Assembly (NCBI RefSeq): GCF_009695605.1
Contig: NZ_VUNQ01000016.1
Span: forward strand, 1-64,000
Direction: 5' to 3'
Origin: Tissierella pigra
GTDB taxonomy: Bacteria; Bacillota; Clostridia; Tissierellales; Tissierellaceae
Length of the DNA stretch: 64,000 nt
Shown here: piece by piece, positions 54,195 to 62,528 of the stretch
Numbering within the stretch: the stretch's first letter is position 1
How the letters are laid out: each line of letters opens with the position of its first letter
Notes under the pieces: model-generated
What the model was told of the DNA's origin: nothing
What the model saw: only the letters and a program-made list of their open reading frames with translations
The model's database searches: none
Program-made: the position numbers and the translations under genes

Positions 54195-54251
54195 CCTATA
54201 AAGGATAATGAAAAAGATATAAAATAGATGGTTTTTCTCAGCTCTTTCATA
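54160..54251 (-). pseudogene. MFS transporter 5' end remnant
   Basis: With a GGAGG site and ATG at 54249-54251 region, the minus strand reads MKELRKTIYFISFSLSFIGNG, closely matching the start of the intact MFS protein (TIYFISFPLSFIGF), and then diverges. Only about 20 codons remain. The 38-bp core (54195-54232) is nearly identical to 45901-45938. Confidence 0.75.
54195..54232. repeat. 38-bp direct repeat, copy 2
   Basis: This is the second copy of the MFS start segment, with one mismatch to 45901-45938. Recombination between the copies would delete the whole RiPP maturation and ABC block. The bases from 54252 to 54392 show nothing else clear. Confidence 0.9.
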
Positions 54252-54392
54252 GTATTACCTCCATTATAATTATTATTTTCTGTTGCTACTATACATGTCT
54301 ATATACCCTATTTTCTTAATATATTTATTAATGCTAATAATAAATTTGAATACTAAGCTATAAAATTTATTTATATTTTTCTTAGAAACAAC

Positions 54393-55355
54393 CTAAGATT
54401 TAATTACATAATTCTTAACGGGGTATATATTATCAAATATTATTGGAATACTTTCTCCTAACCAATAATCACTGTCTTCAGAGTATACAACCTGAATATG
54501 AAGATGGGGTATTATTGAGTAACCTGAGTTACCCACCTCCCCAAGATAATCACCTATTTCTAGATTTTGACCAAGATTTACTACAATAGTATCTTTTTTA
54601 AAATGATATAAAGATATATAATAATTGTTGCTTCTAATAATAATTTGATTTCCTGTATTATTAGGGAATCTACTATGTGGAATATTATCATCTAGATTTC
54701 CCATTACTTTTACTACCTGACCTGCTATGGGACTATATACTTTTTCTCCATAAATATTGTAAGCCTTATTATAAGATGACAGTAGATTACCTTTTTGAAA
54801 GCCACATTTGTTTAACTTAATCAAATCTACAGCAAATCGCATAGAATAGTAATTTTTTATGTTTTTTCTTTTCCATCCATAATAATGATAATTAGTAAAA
54901 TATGACTTTTTACCGTCTCCACCATCAATAACTAAAAATCTACCATTTTTAAAAGGGAATGTTAAATCAAAACAATTTTTCTTTTTCCTTTTACTTAAAA
55001 TAATATTAATATCAATTATGGTAAAAACTATAATAAAAATAATCCTTCTGAAACTATTTATCAAATCACTTAATTGCCCAAATGTAATATCTTGAATAAA
55101 TATAATTCTATAGATAATTAAAAAAGTACCAATTATTATAAAAAAGCTATATACATATCTCAAATAAAAACTAGTATATCCCCAATAGAAAAATGAAAAA
55201 TGAAAAAAGAACATTACTAGTACATATATAACCAATAAAATATATTCACTTACTGTGTCATACCTTACAGTAAAAATCATATATATTAATTCACATGGTA
55301 ATATTATCTGACAATATAGGTTAGCCAAAAAAATAATTACTTTATTAGATACCAT
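54393..55355 (-). CDS. Membrane-anchored M23-type peptidase
   Basis: A 320-residue protein with about five N-terminal membrane helices (5-120) and a LytM/M23 domain behind them. Visible parts are RFAVDLI (Asp177, fitting the metal-ligand aspartate), YSPIAGQVVKV, TGNQIIIRS, GEVGNSGYS and PHLHIQV (His284, His286). The usual first-motif histidine a few residues before the aspartate is not obvious (it reads SMRFAVD), so activity is uncertain. It lies upstream of the RiPP maturase in the same direction. It could trim the leader or act on cell walls; neither can be told. Confidence 0.75.
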   Translation of the reverse strand: MVSNKVIIFLANLYCQIILPCELIYMIFTVRYDTVSEYILLVIYVLVMFFFHFSFFYWGYTSFYLRYVYSFFIIIGTFLIIYRIIFIQDITFGQLSDLINSFRRIIFIIVFTIIDINIILSKRKKKNCFDLTFPFKNGRFLVIDGGDGKKSYFTNYHYYGWKRKNIKNYYSMRFAVDLIKLNKCGFQKGNLLSSYNKAYNIYGEKVYSPIAGQVVKVMGNLDDNIPHSRFPNNTGNQIIIRSNNYYISLYHFKKDTIVVNLGQNLEIGDYLGEVGNSGYSIIPHLHIQVVYSEDSDYWLGESIPIIFDNIYPVKNYVIKS

Positions 55356-55476
55356 AGTATCACCCCATAGCCTATTTATATTTAGGAAACAGAAGGTTCC
55401 AATACTTTAATTATATAATAATATTGAATATTCTAAATCTAACTAAGGTCATATTTTTATATTACTAAAGTAATAT

Positions 55477-55506
55477 AAAAGCTATGATTAATTAATCATA
55501 GCTTTT
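55477..55506 (-). terminator. Terminator of the response regulator gene
   Basis: A 30-bp perfect palindrome (AAAAGCTATGATTAA and its complement) that overlaps the regulator's stop codon. Confidence 0.75.
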
Positions 55507-56142
55507 TCCGTCCTTAATAAGTAATGCCAATTGAGTTCTATCTCTTAAATCTAATTTATCTAATATTTTAGTTATATGATTTTTCACAGTTCCTTCTGCT
55601 ATATACAAAGTTTTTGCTATTTCCTTATTGGATTTTCCTTCTCCAATTAATAGAGATATTTCATATTCCTTCTTAGTCAGGTCTTTAAATATATCTTCAT
55701 TTCTATTATTTTGTATGGTTCTATTATTTCCTATAGACCCTAATATTCTCTTAGCAACATCAGGCTGTAAAAGTACATTTCCTTTATAAACTGTTTCTAT
55801 TGAGCCAACCAACTCTTGGGAGGATATATCCTTTAACAAGTATCCGTCTGCACCATTTTTTAGTCCTTCAAATATGTACTCATCTTCATTAAAAGTAGTT
55901 AGTATTAATATTTTTATATCTGGATAATTTTCTTTTATTATCTTTGTAGCCTCTACTCCATTCATTATAGGCATTCGTATATCCATTAAAATTAAGTCTA
56001 CTTCTTTATATTTTAATGCTTCTATGGCTTCCTTTCCATTAATAGCCTCGTCTACTACAAATATATTATCATAAATCCCTAGCATCATTCTAAGACCTTC
56101 TCGTATTAGACTTTGATCATCTACGATTAAAACTCTGATCAT
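55492..56142 (-). CDS. NarL/LuxR-type response regulator
   Basis: A 216-residue two-component regulator. The receiver has the acidic pair in VDDQSL, the phospho-acceptor in LILMDIRMP and a lysine in GYLLKDIS. The LuxR helix-turn-helix is at about 150-210 (LTKKEYEISLLIGEGKSNKEIAKTLYIAEGTVKNHI in parts). It is preceded by a good AAGGAGAG site. The natural partner is the HisKA_3 kinase at 43618-44778, now separated from it by the RiPP block. Confidence 0.93.
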   Translation of the reverse strand: MIRVLIVDDQSLIREGLRMMLGIYDNIFVVDEAINGKEAIEALKYKEVDLILMDIRMPIMNGVEATKIIKENYPDIKILILTTFNEDEYIFEGLKNGADGYLLKDISSQELVGSIETVYKGNVLLQPDVAKRILGSIGNNRTIQNNRNEDIFKDLTKKEYEISLLIGEGKSNKEIAKTLYIAEGTVKNHITKILDKLDLRDRTQLALLIKDGKSYD

Positions 56143-56168
56143 GGTGATTCTCTCCTTTCAGAATATTC

Positions 56169-56206
56169 AATACCTCCGATTTTGGGTCAACAAAATCGGA
56201 GGTATT
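56169..56206 (-). terminator. Hairpin after trhA
   Basis: A 16-bp stem (AATACCTCCGATTTTG and its complement) with a six-base loop directly after the trhA stop. No long T tract follows, so termination is likely but not certain. Confidence 0.65.
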
Positions 56207-56207
56207 A

Positions 56208-56876
56208 TTATGCTAAATATATTACAATACCTACAAAATGTAACACAGAAGCCGCCAATACAAATAGATGCCATATTGCATGATTATAGGGAATTTTTTT
56301 TGTACTATAGAATATAGTTCCCAGTGTATAAAGTAGTCCTCCTCCCAATATCCACATGAAAAATCCTAAAGAAGCCATTCTAATAATTGGCTTTATTGTA
56401 AATACTGCTATCCATCCCATACCTATATACATAATTAGAGATACTGCTTTAAACTTATCAAATTTTCCAAAGGTAAATATTTTAAATACAACTCCTAGTA
56501 TAGCTATGGACCATACTGAAATCAATATTCCAACTCTCAATGCTCCTGTCATAGTAAGAAGTGCTATTGGGGTATATGTTCCTGCTATAAATAAAAATAT
56601 AGATGAATGGTCAAATACACGAAGTATTTGTTTTGCCTTTTCATAAGGAATACTATGGTACAATGTAGATGCCAGATACATTAAAATTAAGCATGAACCA
56701 TAAATACTAAATGCAACTATAGAAATCGTTTGTCTTTTTTGTATAGATAACATCAATAATACAACTAAAGATACTATACCAAACAACACCCCTAATCCAT
56801 GGGTTATACCATTGGCTATTTCCTCTTTCACTGTATACTTCTTGCTTAACAATTGAACTAGATTTTCATTTTTCAT
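56208..56876 (-). CDS. trhA: Hemolysin III family (TrhA/YqfA) membrane protein
   Basis: A 222-residue protein with seven membrane helices, of the PAQR-like hemolysin III family. Signatures are EEIANGITHGLG, STLYHSIPYEKAKQILRVFDHSSIFLFIAGTYTP in parts, and HAIWHLFVLAASVLHF. The conserved histidines and aspartate could bind a metal. In bacteria it is linked to membrane homeostasis, not to true haemolysis. It lies 34 bases after map. Confidence 0.92.
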   Translation of the reverse strand: MKNENLVQLLSKKYTVKEEIANGITHGLGVLFGIVSLVVLLMLSIQKRQTISIVAFSIYGSCLILMYLASTLYHSIPYEKAKQILRVFDHSSIFLFIAGTYTPIALLTMTGALRVGILISVWSIAILGVVFKIFTFGKFDKFKAVSLIMYIGMGWIAVFTIKPIIRMASLGFFMWILGGGLLYTLGTIFYSTKKIPYNHAIWHLFVLAASVLHFVGIVIYLA

Positions 56877-56910
56877 ACTTTCACCTATCCTTTCTTAAAA
56901 GCCTTATTTT

Positions 56911-57663
56911 TTATTCTCCTTGGTCTGTTAAAATTATTGGTCCATCTTTTGTAATTCCTAAGGTATGTTCATATTGGGCTGATAGTTTTCCGTCCACTGT
57001 TCTTGCTGTCCACTCATTATCATCTATTTTCATATGGTATGTTCCCATATTAATCATTGGCTCTATGGTTATAACCATACCTTCTACAAGTCTTTGCCCT
57101 CTACCTGGTACTCCATAATGAGGTACTTGAGGGTCTTCGTGCATATTTTTCCCAATTCCATGACCTACAAAATCCCTAACTACAGAGTAACCCTGGGATT
57201 CTACAAAAGATTGTATAGCATGGCCTATATCTCCTAGTCGATTTCCTACTACAGCTTTTTCTATTCCTTTATATAGGGCTTCTTTCGTTATATCCAACAA
57301 CTTCCTTGCTTCATCAGATATATCGCCTACAGCATAGGACCAAGCAGAATCTGCAAGCCATCCATTTAAGTTCACTACCATATCAATAGTTACTATATCC
57401 CCATCCTTCAATGGCTCTACCCTAGGATACCCGTGGCAGATTTCATCATTTATAGATGCACAAGTTGCATAAGGATAACCATGATAGCCCTTTTGCTCTG
57501 GATATGCTCCACGTTCTTCTAAATACTTTTCTACAAATTTATCGATTTCCATAGTAGATATTCCAGGTTTTATCATCTTAGCTATTTCTTTATGTAGATT
57601 GGCTAATATCTCTCCTGCTTTTTTCATATTTTCCATTTGTTCCTGTGTTTTTAATATAATCAT
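56911..57663 (-). CDS. map: Methionine aminopeptidase, type I
   Basis: This enzyme removes the first methionine of new proteins. The 250-residue chain shows the five metal ligands: Asp in TIDMVVNLNGW and DSAWSYAVG, His in GHGIGKNMHEDP, Glu in ITIEPMI and Glu in QYEHTLGI. Nothing is missing. It does not lie in the usual ribosomal operon, so a second copy may exist elsewhere in the genome. Confidence 0.95.
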   Translation of the reverse strand: MIILKTQEQMENMKKAGEILANLHKEIAKMIKPGISTMEIDKFVEKYLEERGAYPEQKGYHGYPYATCASINDEICHGYPRVEPLKDGDIVTIDMVVNLNGWLADSAWSYAVGDISDEARKLLDITKEALYKGIEKAVVGNRLGDIGHAIQSFVESQGYSVVRDFVGHGIGKNMHEDPQVPHYGVPGRGQRLVEGMVITIEPMINMGTYHMKIDDNEWTARTVDGKLSAQYEHTLGITKDGPIILTDQGE

Positions 57664-57698
57664 ATAATCTCCCTTTCTTTTCTATATAAATTATTATT

Positions 57699-58628
57699 TC
57701 ACCTATTTATTAATTTTATAAAATCTTTATTCTCATGCAGATTTATAAAATCTTTATCTGTCTTTATATATTCTATTATACTTGGTAATAAAACTACAGC
57801 TTTTCTTAAATCACTAATAGCTTTTCTATCATTATTCAATAAAGAATAACAACAAGCTCTATTATAGTATAAATCATGTGCATCTGGATTATGATTTATT
57901 CCTTCTGTCAATATATCTATTGTTTCTCTATATTTATTTTCCTCTATATAAATTGCAGATACGTTTAAAAATGAATAGGAGTATTCAGGATTAATATCTA
58001 TAACCTTATAATAATACTCTAAAGCTTTTTTATTATCTCCCAATGCCTTTGAAACAACTCCCATATTAAATAATGCCTTATAATATTCAGGCTCTAAATC
58101 TAAACTTTTTTGTATAAATTCCAATGCCTTGTTATATTGTCCTAATTCTTCATATATAGACCCTATATTATTATAACTTATATAGTCATTAGGTGCCAAT
58201 TCAATTACCTTGTTATAATACTCAATGGCTTTATCCTTATTACCTTTTTCATCAAATATATTTGCAGAATAATAGTATGCTCTATCATAATTCGGGTCTA
58301 TATCTATAGCTTTATGATAGTATACTAATGCCTTATCAAAATCATTCATCTTTTCATATATCATCGCCATACCATAATAAGCTCCTGCTTCCTTTGGATT
58401 AATTTTTATTATGTTTGCATAAGTATATAAAGACTTTTCCATATAATCCAGTTCATCGTATATTTCAGCAATATTATATAATATTGACGTATATTCTCCT
58501 ATTTCCTCTGTAAATTCTAATGCTCTTCTATAAAAACTAATTGCCTTTTCTTTATCATTGTTTAAATAAAAGTTTTCTGCCAATAAAATATAATTATATT
58601 GTTTATTATTGTTGGTTATTTTACTCAA
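57699..58628 (-). CDS. Tetratricopeptide-repeat protein
   Basis: A 309-residue protein made of about eight TPR units (AYYGMAMIYEKMNDFDKALVYYHKAIDIDPNY and similar, given here in part). TPR folds bind protein partners; no other domain is visible. A TTG start at 58628 after GAGAGGTG is better spaced than the GTG at 58637. Its partner and role are unknown. It lies about 30 bases upstream of map on the same strand. Confidence 0.9.
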   Translation of the reverse strand: MSKITNNNKQYNYILLAENFYLNNDKEKAISFYRRALEFTEEIGEYTSILYNIAEIYDELDYMEKSLYTYANIIKINPKEAGAYYGMAMIYEKMNDFDKALVYYHKAIDIDPNYDRAYYYSANIFDEKGNKDKAIEYYNKVIELAPNDYISYNNIGSIYEELGQYNKALEFIQKSLDLEPEYYKALFNMGVVSKALGDNKKALEYYYKVIDINPEYSYSFLNVSAIYIEENKYRETIDILTEGINHNPDAHDLYYNRACCYSLLNNDRKAISDLRKAVVLLPSIIEYIKTDKDFINLHENKDFIKLINR

Positions 58629-58683
58629 TAAACCCACCTCTCAAGTTATATACTACTTATAGTCTACCACATTTTATACTAAA

Positions 58684-58715
58684 AAAAATAGAGGAATTAT
58701 TATTCCTCTATTTTT
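58684..58715 (-). terminator. Terminator of the P-type ATPase gene
   Basis: A 14-bp stem (AAAAATAGAGGAAT and its complement) with a run of eight A on the plus strand, i.e. a T run on the minus strand. The stop codon of the ATPase is inside it. Confidence 0.88.
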
Positions 58716-60826
58716 AATGCCCTTATTGAGTTTAATATGGCTATAATAGATACACCAACATCTGCAAATACAGCCTCCCACATAGTAGCCATTCCCATAG
58801 CCCCCAGTACTAAAACTACTATTTTCAATCCCAATGCTAATACAATATTTTGAGTAACTATTTTTTTAGTGTTTCTGGCTATTTTAATTCCTGTGGCAAT
58901 TTTTCCTACTTCATCTGTCATAATAACTATATCTGAGGCTTCTATGGCAGCATCTGAGCCTAGACCTCCCATGGCTATACCTACATCTGCTCTAGCAAGA
59001 ACTGGTGCATCATTTACTCCATCACCTACAAAAACTACTTTCCCCTTGCTATCTCTAACTATGTCTTCAAATTTGTTTACTTTATCTTGTGGAAGAAGAT
59101 TTCCATATACTTTATTTAAGCCCACTAGCTCTCCTACTTTTTCAGCAGTACTTTCATTGTCTCCTGAAAGCATAATAGTTCTTTTGATTCCTAAAGACTT
59201 TAATTTTTTAATATCTTCCACTACATTATCTTTTAATTCATCAGATACAATAATTGTTCCTATATGCTTATTACTCTTTCCTATATATACTACAGTACCT
59301 ATGGAATCACTTTCTTTTACCTTTATACCCTTTTCATCAAAGATTTTTTTATTTCCCAGTATAATTTCTTTTCCATCTATAGATACTTCTATACCTTTTC
59401 CAGCTATTTCTTTATATGATTTTATATATTCCTTGTTTATCTCTTTATTATATGCTTCTAATATTGATTTACCAATAGGATGATTTGAATGGCTTTCTCC
59501 ATAAGCTGCTAATTCCAATATTTCTTCCTTTGAATATTCTCCATAAGAAATTATTTCTGTCACTTTAAATGTCCCTTTAGTAATAGTTCCTGTTTTATCA
59601 AATACTATTGTATCTACTCCAGTTAAAGCCTCTAAATAATTTCCACCTTTTACAAGTATTCCAGCCTTAGATGAGCCACCTATTCCTCCAAAGAAACCTA
59701 GTGGAATAGATATAACCAAAGCACAAGGACAGGATATAACTAAGAATACACAAGCGCTATATGCCCACTCCCTTAAATCTCCACCCATAAATACAGTAGG
59801 TATTATGGCTATGGCTAATGCTGCAAACACCACTATAGGTGTATAATATCTAGCAAACTTTGTAATAAATTTTTCTGTTGGTGCCTTCTTACTTGAGGCA
59901 TTTTCCACTAAATCAAGTATCTTGGATACTGTAGACTCTCCAAATTTCTTTGTTACTTTAATTTTTAATAATCCATGATTATTTACAGTTCCAGATAAAA
60001 CATTATCATTAATTCCTACATTTCTTGGAACAGATTCTCCAGTTATATTTGAAGTATCTAAGGAAGATTCTCCTTCTACTACAATTCCATCTAGAGGAAC
60101 TTTCTCACCTGGTCTTACGATCACAATATCACCAATATTTACTTCATTAGGATCTACTACTATTATCTTTCCATTTCTCTCTAAATTAGCTGAATCTGGA
60201 CGTATATCCAATAATGAAGATATGGACTTTCTTGAATGATTAACTGCCATTCCTTGAAACATTTCTCCAACTTGATAGAATAACATAACTGCAACGCCTT
60301 CTGGATATTCTCCTATTACAAAGGCACCTATGGTAGCTATGGTCGTTAAAAAATTTTCGTCAAAAGGTATTCCTGCCAATATGTTTTTAACTGCAATTAA
60401 AATAACTTCATGACCTACTATAATATAAGAAAGAACATAAACCATCAGCCTTGGTGTTCCCTCTAATTTTAAAAGATAAGGAAGTATAAATAATAATCCA
60501 CCTATAGCTAACTTTATGATTTCCTTTTTACTTGTTTCCCCACCATGGTCATGGCCACAACAGCCATCACTATGTTCATGATTGTGATCATGGCTTTCTG
60601 CCTTATCTATTACTTTCACATGAGGTTCCAGTTTATTTACTATTCTTTTTATTTCCTCTGTTATTATGGCTGCTTTTTCATCTTCCCTTACATTTACCTT
60701 TAATTTTTTAGACACAAAATCTAAGTTGGCAGTTTCAACTCCGTCTAATTCATTAGACAATTTTTCTATTTTTCCTGCACAACCAGCACAATTTAGACCG
60801 TTTAATTCCAATTCAATCTGCTTCAT
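58700..60826 (-). CDS. Heavy-metal P-type ATPase (Cd/Zn/Pb type)
   Basis: A 708-residue metal exporter. An N-terminal HMA domain has GLNCAGCAGK (Cys13, Cys16); a His-rich segment at 79-96 (HDHNHEHSDGCCGHDHGG) follows. The P-type core has CPCALVISIP in the metal site, DKTGTIT with the phosphorylated aspartate, TGES and GDGVNDAPVL. The features point to Cd/Zn/Pb(II) (CadA/ZntA class). The gene has an AGGGGGACAGG site and an ArsR-type operator upstream. Confidence 0.94.
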   Translation of the reverse strand: MKQIELELNGLNCAGCAGKIEKLSNELDGVETANLDFVSKKLKVNVREDEKAAIITEEIKRIVNKLEPHVKVIDKAESHDHNHEHSDGCCGHDHGGETSKKEIIKLAIGGLLFILPYLLKLEGTPRLMVYVLSYIIVGHEVILIAVKNILAGIPFDENFLTTIATIGAFVIGEYPEGVAVMLFYQVGEMFQGMAVNHSRKSISSLLDIRPDSANLERNGKIIVVDPNEVNIGDIVIVRPGEKVPLDGIVVEGESSLDTSNITGESVPRNVGINDNVLSGTVNNHGLLKIKVTKKFGESTVSKILDLVENASSKKAPTEKFITKFARYYTPIVVFAALAIAIIPTVFMGGDLREWAYSACVFLVISCPCALVISIPLGFFGGIGGSSKAGILVKGGNYLEALTGVDTIVFDKTGTITKGTFKVTEIISYGEYSKEEILELAAYGESHSNHPIGKSILEAYNKEINKEYIKSYKEIAGKGIEVSIDGKEIILGNKKIFDEKGIKVKESDSIGTVVYIGKSNKHIGTIIVSDELKDNVVEDIKKLKSLGIKRTIMLSGDNESTAEKVGELVGLNKVYGNLLPQDKVNKFEDIVRDSKGKVVFVGDGVNDAPVLARADVGIAMGGLGSDAAIEASDIVIMTDEVGKIATGIKIARNTKKIVTQNIVLALGLKIVVLVLGAMGMATMWEAVFADVGVSIIAILNSIRALKIEE

Positions 60827-60848
60827 ATTTCCTGTCCCCCTATATTAC

Positions 60849-60884
60849 ATATTAACATATGAACAATCATTCATATGTTAATAT
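60849..60884 (-). promoter_or_regulatory. ArsR/SmtB-like operator of the P-type ATPase
   Basis: A 15-bp perfect inverted repeat (ATATTAACATATGAA and its complement) with a 6-base spacer, CAATCA, 20 bases before the ATPase start. Palindromes of this kind are bound by CadC/SmtB-type metal-sensing repressors. No such regulator gene is next to it, so it must be elsewhere in the genome. Confidence 0.7.
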
Positions 60885-60919
60885 AATTATATGACGGGAT
60901 TTAATTTTTGTCAATAGAA

Positions 60920-60941
60920 AAAAGCACTTTTCAGTGCTTTT
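60920..60941 (-). terminator. Terminator of the nitroreductase gene
   Basis: A 9-bp stem AAAAGCACT/AGTGCTTTT with a TTTC loop, followed by a T-rich tract on the minus strand, just past the stop codon. Confidence 0.85.
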
Positions 60942-60942
60942 A

Positions 60943-61758
60943 TTATAGCTTAAATTCTCCTATATATTTGTAGTGCGTATTTTCGTCTTCTACTGTCATA
61001 TCCTTAATTAACTCCCATTTGCTATTTATTCCAATGGAATTAGCCAAGTATTCAAAATAATACATTACTATTCCTGCATCCATAAGACTTGGTTTTTCTT
61101 TATCATTATATTTAATTAATAAACTTACTCTGTCTTTTTTAAGTAAAAATCTCCATGGTTGATTATTAAAAGCTGATGGTGCAAATCTTATATAATAAAA
61201 CAAGTCATCTAATCCTCTATTTTCCAATTCGTCTGCTTTTGGAGAATTTCCTATTTTATCAACAAAAACTAAGTCTTCCACACCGATTCTATGGCTAATA
61301 GACTCATTTATAAAAGGATTTCTTGGTTTTCCATATCCTATGGCTAAGATATAGTTAATTTTACCTATTATTTCTCCAAATATCTTCTCTTTTTGTCCTT
61401 CATCTGCATCTCCTATACTAACCCAGCAAGTATCAATACCTAAAGAGTTTAGTTTAGTTATTATCTTCTCCATATAATATGCACCATATATAATGGTATC
61501 CTCTTGATTATTTATTAGTTCCAGACCTATATAATGGGGACTTTCAATCATAACTCCTGAATATCCGCCAATCCCCTTTAGCTCCTTATATAAATTTTCA
61601 CCATATTCATATAATCTAAATCTTATATATCCACTGCCATCATCATTTTCTATTGAGTTTAAATAGGATTTAAGTTCAGCTAATACATCTACATCTATTT
61701 TTTTGTTTTTAAATTCTCTTATAGATTTCCTTTCCCTTAAAAAATTAGTCATTAACAT
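60943..61758 (-). CDS. Nitroreductase family protein (double-length)
   Basis: A 271-residue flavin-dependent reductase of the PF14512 (TM_nitroreductase) type. FLRERKSIREFKNKKID opens it, GYSGVMIESPHYIGL and RFAPSAFNNQPWRFLL follow; the latter is the second-half flavin motif. It is longer than simple nitroreductases because both halves of the fold are in one chain. No partner gene is visible. Confidence 0.88.
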   Translation of the reverse strand: MLMTNFLRERKSIREFKNKKIDVDVLAELKSYLNSIENDDGSGYIRFRLYEYGENLYKELKGIGGYSGVMIESPHYIGLELINNQEDTIIYGAYYMEKIITKLNSLGIDTCWVSIGDADEGQKEKIFGEIIGKINYILAIGYGKPRNPFINESISHRIGVEDLVFVDKIGNSPKADELENRGLDDLFYYIRFAPSAFNNQPWRFLLKKDRVSLLIKYNDKEKPSLMDAGIVMYYFEYLANSIGINSKWELIKDMTVEDENTHYKYIGEFKL

Positions 61759-61824
61759 ATAAAAAACCCCCTTAGATAATATAAATCTATGAAATATATA
61801 CCACTTTTATAGTTTTTTAATCTA

Positions 61825-62382
61825 TCATTTTAGCCCTAGAGCTTCTGCTATATTATATACAAATTCTAATAAATAAAAATGTACTAGAATAGATGTAAAA
61901 CAACCAACAAACATACCTGCCGCTACATCTGTAGGATAATGAACTCCTAAATATATTCTAGAAACTCCAACCACTATGGCAATGATAAAGACTAATATGG
62001 ATAATCTAGGTATATTTAGAGCTATGGTTACCGCCATGGAAAAACTTGCAGTAGTATGACCTGATGGGAAGGAATAGTCTTTTAAATCTATACCAAAGGT
62101 ATTTAAATGTTCTATAATATTATATGGTCTTTCTCTACTTAGAAGCATCTTTAAAGTATGAACTATAATTTGGCTAATAGCCAAAACTCCTAAAAGTTCA
62201 AAACCCATAAGCTTTATATGACTGCTTCCTATTAGTATTAAAATTATTACTAAAAGAGAAGAAAATATTACTCCCCCTAGGTTTGTAGCTCTAGACATTA
62301 TAGTATCTAAGTATTTGTGGCTCATTTTTGTATTAATTAAATTTATAAGAAAATCATCAAACTTTTTCAATTTATCTTTCAT
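61825..62382 (-). CDS. PAP2-family phosphatase
   Basis: A 185-residue membrane phosphatase with the three PAP2 motifs: KMLLSRERP, FPSGHTTASFS and SRIYLGVHYPTD. It has about five membrane helices. Such enzymes hydrolyse undecaprenyl pyrophosphate (bacitracin tolerance, BcrC-like) or phosphatidic acid; the sequence does not tell which. It is divergent from the helicase gene. Confidence 0.92.
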   Translation of the reverse strand: MKDKLKKFDDFLINLINTKMSHKYLDTIMSRATNLGGVIFSSLLVIILILIGSSHIKLMGFELLGVLAISQIIVHTLKMLLSRERPYNIIEHLNTFGIDLKDYSFPSGHTTASFSMAVTIALNIPRLSILVFIIAIVVGVSRIYLGVHYPTDVAAGMFVGCFTSILVHFYLLEFVYNIAEALGLK

Positions 62383-62528
62383 ATCTTCACCTCTGTGAAC
62401 TTTACTAAATTTACTATATTAAATTATTATTACCCAGATGTTTATAATTTTATAGACTTATATAATTATACTACTTATATATTTTTTATGTTAGAATATA
62501 AATGATTATTAAAAAAGTAGGTGTAGAG

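Noticed and set aside
58869-59483. 204-residue plus-strand frame
   Set aside because: It is a shadow of the P-type ATPase on the other strand, with no family features and low-complexity Ser/Pro/Phe composition.
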